Source of the DNA: Polytrichum commune | Taxonomy: Eukaryota; Streptophyta; Polytrichopsida; Polytrichales; Polytrichaceae | Assembly: GCA_950295325.1 (NCBI GenBank) | Contig: OX485805.1 | Span: 12,248,501-12,312,500 of the forward strand | Length of the DNA stretch: 64,000 bases | Direction of reading: 5' to 3' | In this document: piece after piece, positions 58,229-64,000 of the stretch | Layout: each line of letters begins with the position of its first letter | How positions within the stretch are numbered: the stretch's first letter is position 1 | Translations under genes and position numbers: made by a program | The notes under the pieces: generated by a model | Seen by the model: only the letters and a program-made list of their open reading frames with translations | What the model was told of the DNA's origin: nothing | The model's database searches: none

Positions 58229-59018
58229 TAACTAATCCACTCATCTACTCACATGGAAGCATTCATTTCAAGACAAGTTGTTGGCCTAAGATGCCAACGG
58301 ATTTGAGCAGCCTAGAAATGCCTCATTTGGAAGGCAGCATCTTAAGGCCTCCTTTTCTTTCATGCAAAGGATCTTAACTGTGCAGTTACATATGCAGTTA
58401 GGTATCCTGGTTCTTAAAGATCTTAAAGTTCTGGGTCTTGTCATAAACTTTAACTCCATAAATCTACATCTCAATATAATGGTATTTGAAAAGCAGCATG
58501 CAGTTGAGACCATAACATGGGAGATTGCCATGCTTGTTTCCCACCAGGATACCTGACCCCAGAAAAAACAATCTCATCATTTAGAGAGCATAGGATAGAT
58601 AAAATTGTTACCCACTGCATTCCATCTCTTATGAACACATGATTGGCAATTTATGAACTTTGATGGTAACAGTGGAGCAGTGTCAGTTGAATTTTGTATA
58701 CACTTTCCTGACTTTGCACACTGAGAACTAAAACTAAACTAGGAGGCTATAAACTGACTGAAAATGTCAACATGATTTTCATCACCCTACAAGGGTCTTA
58801 TAATTCTAGCTGAATGAAAGCTTGGCAGTCAGGAAAATGGTTTTGCAGAGCGTATGCCAAACTGGGTCTGTTTTCAAGGACAAAGCTATTGAACAGCACC
58901 TGTGATGCGATGCAATGCTACAACCAGCACTGAACTTCAATGGTCTTACTACAGTACACTAAATGACAGCACAAAGAACTTAAGTTTGGGGGAACCTCAT
59001 GCCATTCGCTGGAGAATT
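58229..59018. other. 3' flank of the myotubularin gene
   Basis: Sequence between the nested transposon and the myotubularin stop codon, presumably including its 3' UTR on the minus strand. No other feature seen. Confidence 0.4.
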
Positions 59019-62000
59019 TTAAGTCACACCGGAGACTTGTGCCGATGGCTCATTAATGTCTGCTGGTTCCTCTGCTGTATTTGGCTGCTCTACGTCAAAA
59101 TACTGATCCAATATTGACAGCCGCTCTAATGCAACAAAATCTGCTCGGAGCCCAATGAAGGCACTTCCTATTCTAGCACAACCAGTCTGTGGCCAGCGAC
59201 AGCTTTCACCCGGCCTCAACCTGCAGCTACTATTGTAATCAGCCCCACATGGTCTTCGGAAAGCACCAGTATTGCCATCCATATCCGATCGCATAGACAC
59301 TGACACTGCAAGCTGAGATTCTTCGCCTCCGTCATCCTGACAACTTCGAGCAGCTGTGCTGGAGGTTTGACCCCTGTTGTCTCCTTGTTCATCCTCGTGG
59401 TCAGATCGTTCTTCATCCGACATATCTACATTTTGCTTCGAAAGATTGCTGATTCTTATCTTGCAGCCGACAGCCTCAATGACTTGCTTAAGAGCAGCTG
59501 TTTCACGACGTCCACGCTCTGCAATAGCCAAGGCAGACGCTCGCCCTTGCTGCTCCTCTCTTAGCTGATCCAGTAACAACTTGTTCTCCGCCATCAACTC
59601 CTGCATTTTCTCTTCTGCTCTCTCCTTTGCCTACACAATGTAATCCAAGACTTTAGGTCTCTTTTCATGTTCAGTAGCACAAATCCCTCTCAGATACTAT
59701 TCCTTCCTTGCAAATAAACTATTGCAACTGTATATGATATTGCAAAAGAATCTTCTGGGGACTTCCCTGTCAGACTTGATTGTGCACTTTACCTCATCTG
59801 TCTCATAGAAAAGAAAGTTGGAAATGCCAATCTGCAAATGGAAATTTCATGAACGGAAATTAAATTGTCGACTCACTTTCTGCACGGAATAGAACGACTC
59901 TGCAAACTCATGGGATGCCACTTCAAGGTCACCTCCGTGTGTCCAGCCTTTAGGAGCACAGTTCCCAGTGCTCGCAAGACTAGGGCAAGACCACCGAAGA
60001 AAGTACTGCGGCCATAGGCTCGGGGCCAAGGCTGCAGCAGGTGGTAAAAGTGCTCCAGAGTATGTAGCACGATCGTAAAATAAGTTGTAGTGTGCATGTT
60101 CCTTTCCACTCTGCTTGCGCAGCTGCGTCAAGTACGTCCACATACAAGCAGTTGACTCCGTTATGCCTACTTGAACTCTTTCCTTTTCACTGAACATCCA
60201 CAACCGTGACCACCAATAACGTGTTAGGATCCAATATTTTCCTACTGTATCATAGTAGTCACAATGAAGCAAGAGGCATTCTACACAACTATAGAATCTG
60301 AAGCCAGTGCACAATTCTACCTCCATCATTGGATAATATATTTGTAGTGTGAAAAAGTTATTCCTGACTCCTTACTCAGAACTATACTGGGTGCTGCCTC
60401 AACATTGACCTAAGTTCTAATGATGACTGTTCTAACTCCAAGCCCGCACACTTATTGACACCTAGTAGTGTGACAAACATATAAGCCTACAGAATATTTT
60501 TCAGGAAATATTCAAAGGAGTGACTGGCACTTTGCTCTTTACCTCTGCATATGACAGGATCAAAATCTTATTTAAATTTCCTAAAGGCTAGGCTAAGCAT
60601 TACCTGTTGCAAAGAAAGTTACCAAACCGGCAGGACATTACGCAATCCAGCAGCTCCACAAGATATGCCTGGATAAATTCACCACGGCTTATTAATTAAG
60701 GTTACAGCTTGGAAAGATCCCATACGATGATAAAGCTCATTGACATTGCACCTCAGCTTCATTCAAGTCCAAAGAAGGCATGTGACAGTTCAAAACGTGT
60801 ATTTCAAAAAGTGGTTCCAAAGGGACGTACTGATGTAAACTCAAATGCAAGGGGGTATATTCGCAGAAGTTGTGCCACAGCATCCATAAACTGCACCAGT
60901 AACCAGTCAGAAGTATCAGTTCTTCATTGAATCATTAAGACCTTTAGAGTAATACTTGAACATCTCAAACCTTGTCCAGTGATGTCGTTGCAAAGTAATC
61001 TTAACAAAGACCTGATATGAGTGCAAGTGGGAGAAAAGCTGAAGTAAATAAGTCTGTTGCAAGGATCCATCATGATCCATTAAAATCCAGTTTACCTGGA
61101 CAAAAATCGGTGAGTAATGATCGGACAATGCACCAGGAGAACGTGAATCAGCTGAGGAATTAGAGGAATCCAAGGACAGGCGCCCTGGTGAGGTGGAGCT
61201 AGGCCCTATTTGCCTCGACCCTGATTCAGAAGCAGCCATGGTTATCACCCCACTATATGTGGGTGTTCCCAACCGATCTGCAAACATATGCCCAAACGCG
61301 AGCCAGTCCTTCTCTATCAAAGCCTGCCCATAAGACACCAAGCACATACATCAGTCAACACCCTCCGAGCATTGTAGAAATTGGTCAGCTCAACAGACAA
61401 TAAAAAGTCCTTCCATGATCTAAAGTAATGCCAACGACCAAACGGATCCTTTCCAATTTGGAGACCTAGATCCTTGCAAGTCCATTAGTAATTTCAAAAT
61501 TCCTTACAACATCACATCGTATCCAAGTTAACCAAACTTGACATCCATGTGACACTAGACTATCAACCTCAAGAAAGACTGTATCATCAATACAATCAGA
61601 AGAAAGATGTGGATCAGAACCATAGTGGCCACGTCCAGTGTAACAGAATAAGGAAAGATTCCCATTCAAATGAATTAATGACATGATGGAAGGAGATCCC
61701 AAATCAAGATGTGTGTATACCTGAAAACCCTGAAATGTACGATAGTATGGATCAAGCATGAGGCTTGCCAACGAAATAAGTTGTGTGGTTCTGTCCCAGC
61801 CATCACTGTACAACCATAATATTAGCTACTTACCCAGAAAGTCCTTATAACTCTGAAGTAATGTGTACTAAATAAAGATTTACATGCTTGATGATAATGA
61901 AAGTTGAGCGCAGTACATACCTGCAATGAACTAACACAGAGGCGCCCTCAAGTGCAATCCGTGAAGCGATCCAAACAGCACTTGTTAATATCTTATGACA

Positions 62001-63989
62001 GTGGAGAAGCCAGCCACTATATCCTAATCCAGACACTGCTGAAGACATGCTAGTCAAATTGCCTCCAACCCATGCCCGTTCGCCACCTCGCTGCACCCAA
62101 ACCATGCCCGTTAACTCTTCATACAAATGACACAATTATCTTAGGCCCTCTTACAATAATTAAAGAAGAAATAGGTTTCCTTCTGACATTTGTAAGATCC
62201 ATTTGAAAGCTGAACTATCAACTGAAATATGGTTCAAATATGCAGACAACATACAAGGTAGGGTGAGTCAACACCACTTAATACTTCATAAAAAATTACT
62301 GGAAGAGAGTAATAAGAATGATGAACTTAGGAGCTGGATTCTATCGCTCCAGGGAAATCAACACATCTTCAGTGCCCCCAGTACAGGGAGAACTTCTTAG
62401 AATTTGAATCATTGAAGCATTGGATCAAAATCCTATTTGTGAGTACCAAAAATCCCCCAAATGTCCAGCACACACTGCTCTACTTGCAATTAGAAAGAAA
62501 ATGCATACCAATATGGAAGAGGATCCATCAGAAGAAGAAGCACCATGAGTGTCCAGAAATTGACGCAACCGGCTCAAACTGTCACGCATTCCATGAATGT
62601 TGTCAATGCCCAAGAATATCACCTGCTGTCACAATTCCATATCACTATTAGCACAGTGATTTCTTACACTCCTCGCCCAAAACTGGATTCCCATTTCTAT
62701 CAGAGGGAGTCTTTCTCCTTGCGACAAACTCTAGGACCTCCATTTCACTTGTCTCAAGCTCTGTGTAGATGCCAAGCAACATTGTTCCAACATTGTATAA
62801 TTAGCATAATTTGCATCACTGAAGGGCTTCCTGCTCCAAAAAAATTAGCATCTCATGATCTGGATAAATCCTTTTGTAGATCCAAACCCTTTGATAGCTG
62901 GAAGCTTCAAATTAACATAACAATACCCCCCCACTGGCTACGCCCCTATGTAGGCTTGAAATACTGCAAAGCCAAAGGTAAAGGAAGTAAAGCATAGACG
63001 AATGCTACTGTAACCTCTCATGGACAAAGAGCAGAACTGAAATCCTACCTCACACTGTAGGTAGTTGGCAGAAGATTCGGAACCTCCACCTATGGCAACA
63101 TTAGCTAATGCATTTTTTCGAGGTCGAGCATCAGCTATATAAAGCTTCCTGCAACATTGATAAGAAAATTCAAATACCTCCTGTCAGGACAGGCTCATCA
63201 CAGATTTTCAACCGAGCAAGTATCAAAATGCACAGGCTTCTGAAGATCCCTGACCTAGTTGCAAAGCTGTGCAAAAGTGAAGAACGCATACCATCCACAA
63301 CATTACAGAACATCAATGGACTATTCAGAGATTGAGTTTTTCAACATTGCAGGGTGCCAAAGATCAGGCAGAATTTTACATCAGCTTCCTGAAAGTGCAG
63401 GATGAACATACACCATAGGATATAATGCCAACCAGTTGGTTGAGATTACCAAGACTTGCTGTTGAGTATTCAAAATAAAGTAGCCACACTAACCTGCGCT
63501 GCGAGGCTGGACCACAAAGAGCCGCAACAAGCTTCTCATCCGCATTACTGCATGCAACATTCACATCATATAATACACCAGCAGAGGTAGAGACCAACTA
63601 CACCCATATAAACTAAAACTGATAGGTACACACTAATACATCCTTACGTAAATTGCAAGTATAAAATTAAGTCATGCTCGTACATACCTTCGTGAGTTCA
63701 TTGCAAAACCAGTAAATGGCTGGGAAGAGCGAGCAAGGACCGCTCTATTGTCTGCATGAAAGGATCCATTGTCATAAAATAACATGACCACTTGCCATAA
63801 GTCACAAGTATTGAAGATGTGGCTTCAGGGCATTATCGGGAAAGAAATAAGCATCCGATTAATCAACAAACACACACCAGATGCTACCATCAGAAACCAA
63901 GTATGAAGGGCTTACCAGGGTTTTGCCAACATAGATGTGGAAGCCTACCCTTTGAACGGAAGATTGCAGCCTGTTGAACATCCTCATCA
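59019..63989 (-). CDS. MTM1: Myotubularin-type phosphoinositide 3-phosphatase, 5' part outside the window
   Basis: Exons in transcript order are 63989-63916, 63751-63688, 63547-63494, 63148-63049, 62622-62509, 62090-61921, 61805-61721, 61323-61096, 60890-60831, 60668-60604, 60189-59877, 59831-59793 and 59630-59019. Phases agree throughout, giving 658 visible residues. Myotubularins remove the 3-phosphate of PtdIns3P and PtdIns(3,5)P2 on endosomal membranes. Visible regions are [41 protein letters not shown], the active-site loop [13 protein letters not shown] (CX5R), [33 protein letters not shown] and [20 protein letters not shown]. The tail is a coiled coil (about 59630-59470), an acidic part and [20 protein letters not shown]...LSILDQYF, a Cys motif also ending Arabidopsis MTM proteins. 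An intron splits the active-site motif after VHC+AG. The N-terminal GRAM/PH domain (about 200 residues) lies beyond 64000. The 13-codon exon 59831-59793 is the least certain. Confidence 0.94.
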
Positions 63990-64000
63990 CTGCAATAAAA

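Noticed and set aside
1-64000. CRISPR arrays, rRNA genes, intact tRNA genes, operons
   Set aside because: None found. The tandem repeats seen (42-bp, 50-bp, microsatellites) lack spacer structure and the genes are plant nuclear genes with introns.

Overview
The window is nuclear DNA of a land plant. It carries five plant-type protein genes with GT-AG introns, separated by transposon-rich intergenic DNA. Gene content is conserved across land plants. The introns are short to moderate, and the debris includes LINEs with an RRM-like ORF1 and RNase H. Together with a bacterial-type DNA methyltransferase-like remnant, this makes me lean towards a non-seed plant (bryophyte, lycophyte or fern), but the sequence alone does not settle it.

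Layout: a CELLULOSE SYNTHASE INTERACTIVE (CSI) gene on + (117-8021, 6 coding exons, about 2142 aa). A repeat-rich gap follows (8-19 kb) with a LINE ORF2 3' remnant, a SINE-like tRNA box, a broken methyltransferase-like gene, a MITE with CACTA/TAGTG ends, a 42-bp minisatellite and an LTR-like promoter/polyA pair. Next is a single-exon B3-domain gene on + (19633-20898). A second gap (21-34 kb) holds a minus-strand LINE ORF1 remnant, a PIF/Harbinger-like MITE and a degenerate long-period repeat. Then comes a FIP1-type polyadenylation factor gene on + (34123-43232, 13 coding exons, about 1552 aa). After a gap of about 4 kb, an elongation factor 1B-gamma gene lies on - (50647-47514, 8 coding exons, 430 aa). 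A gap of about 8 kb is dense in DNA transposons: a nearly perfect 517-bp foldback, two small foldbacks, a third inverted repeat, and a nested TIR element carrying a MITE and a hAT with an exact 8-bp target duplication. Last is the 3' two-thirds or more of a myotubularin lipid phosphatase gene on - (63989-59019), which continues beyond the window.

The five genes serve unrelated housekeeping roles: wall synthesis, transcription, mRNA 3' processing, translation and phosphoinositide turnover. I see no operon-like or pathway cluster. I also see no clearly new biological system. The best leads are the intron-containing DNA methyltransferase-like remnant (12.18-13.2 kb), the foldback about 0.4 kb upstream of the EF1B-gamma start codon, and the nested transposon at 56.1-58.2 kb with its frame-breaking 50-bp triplication. 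Exon boundaries were set by hand from splice consensus, phase continuity and remembered family similarity. No alignment or transcript data were available.
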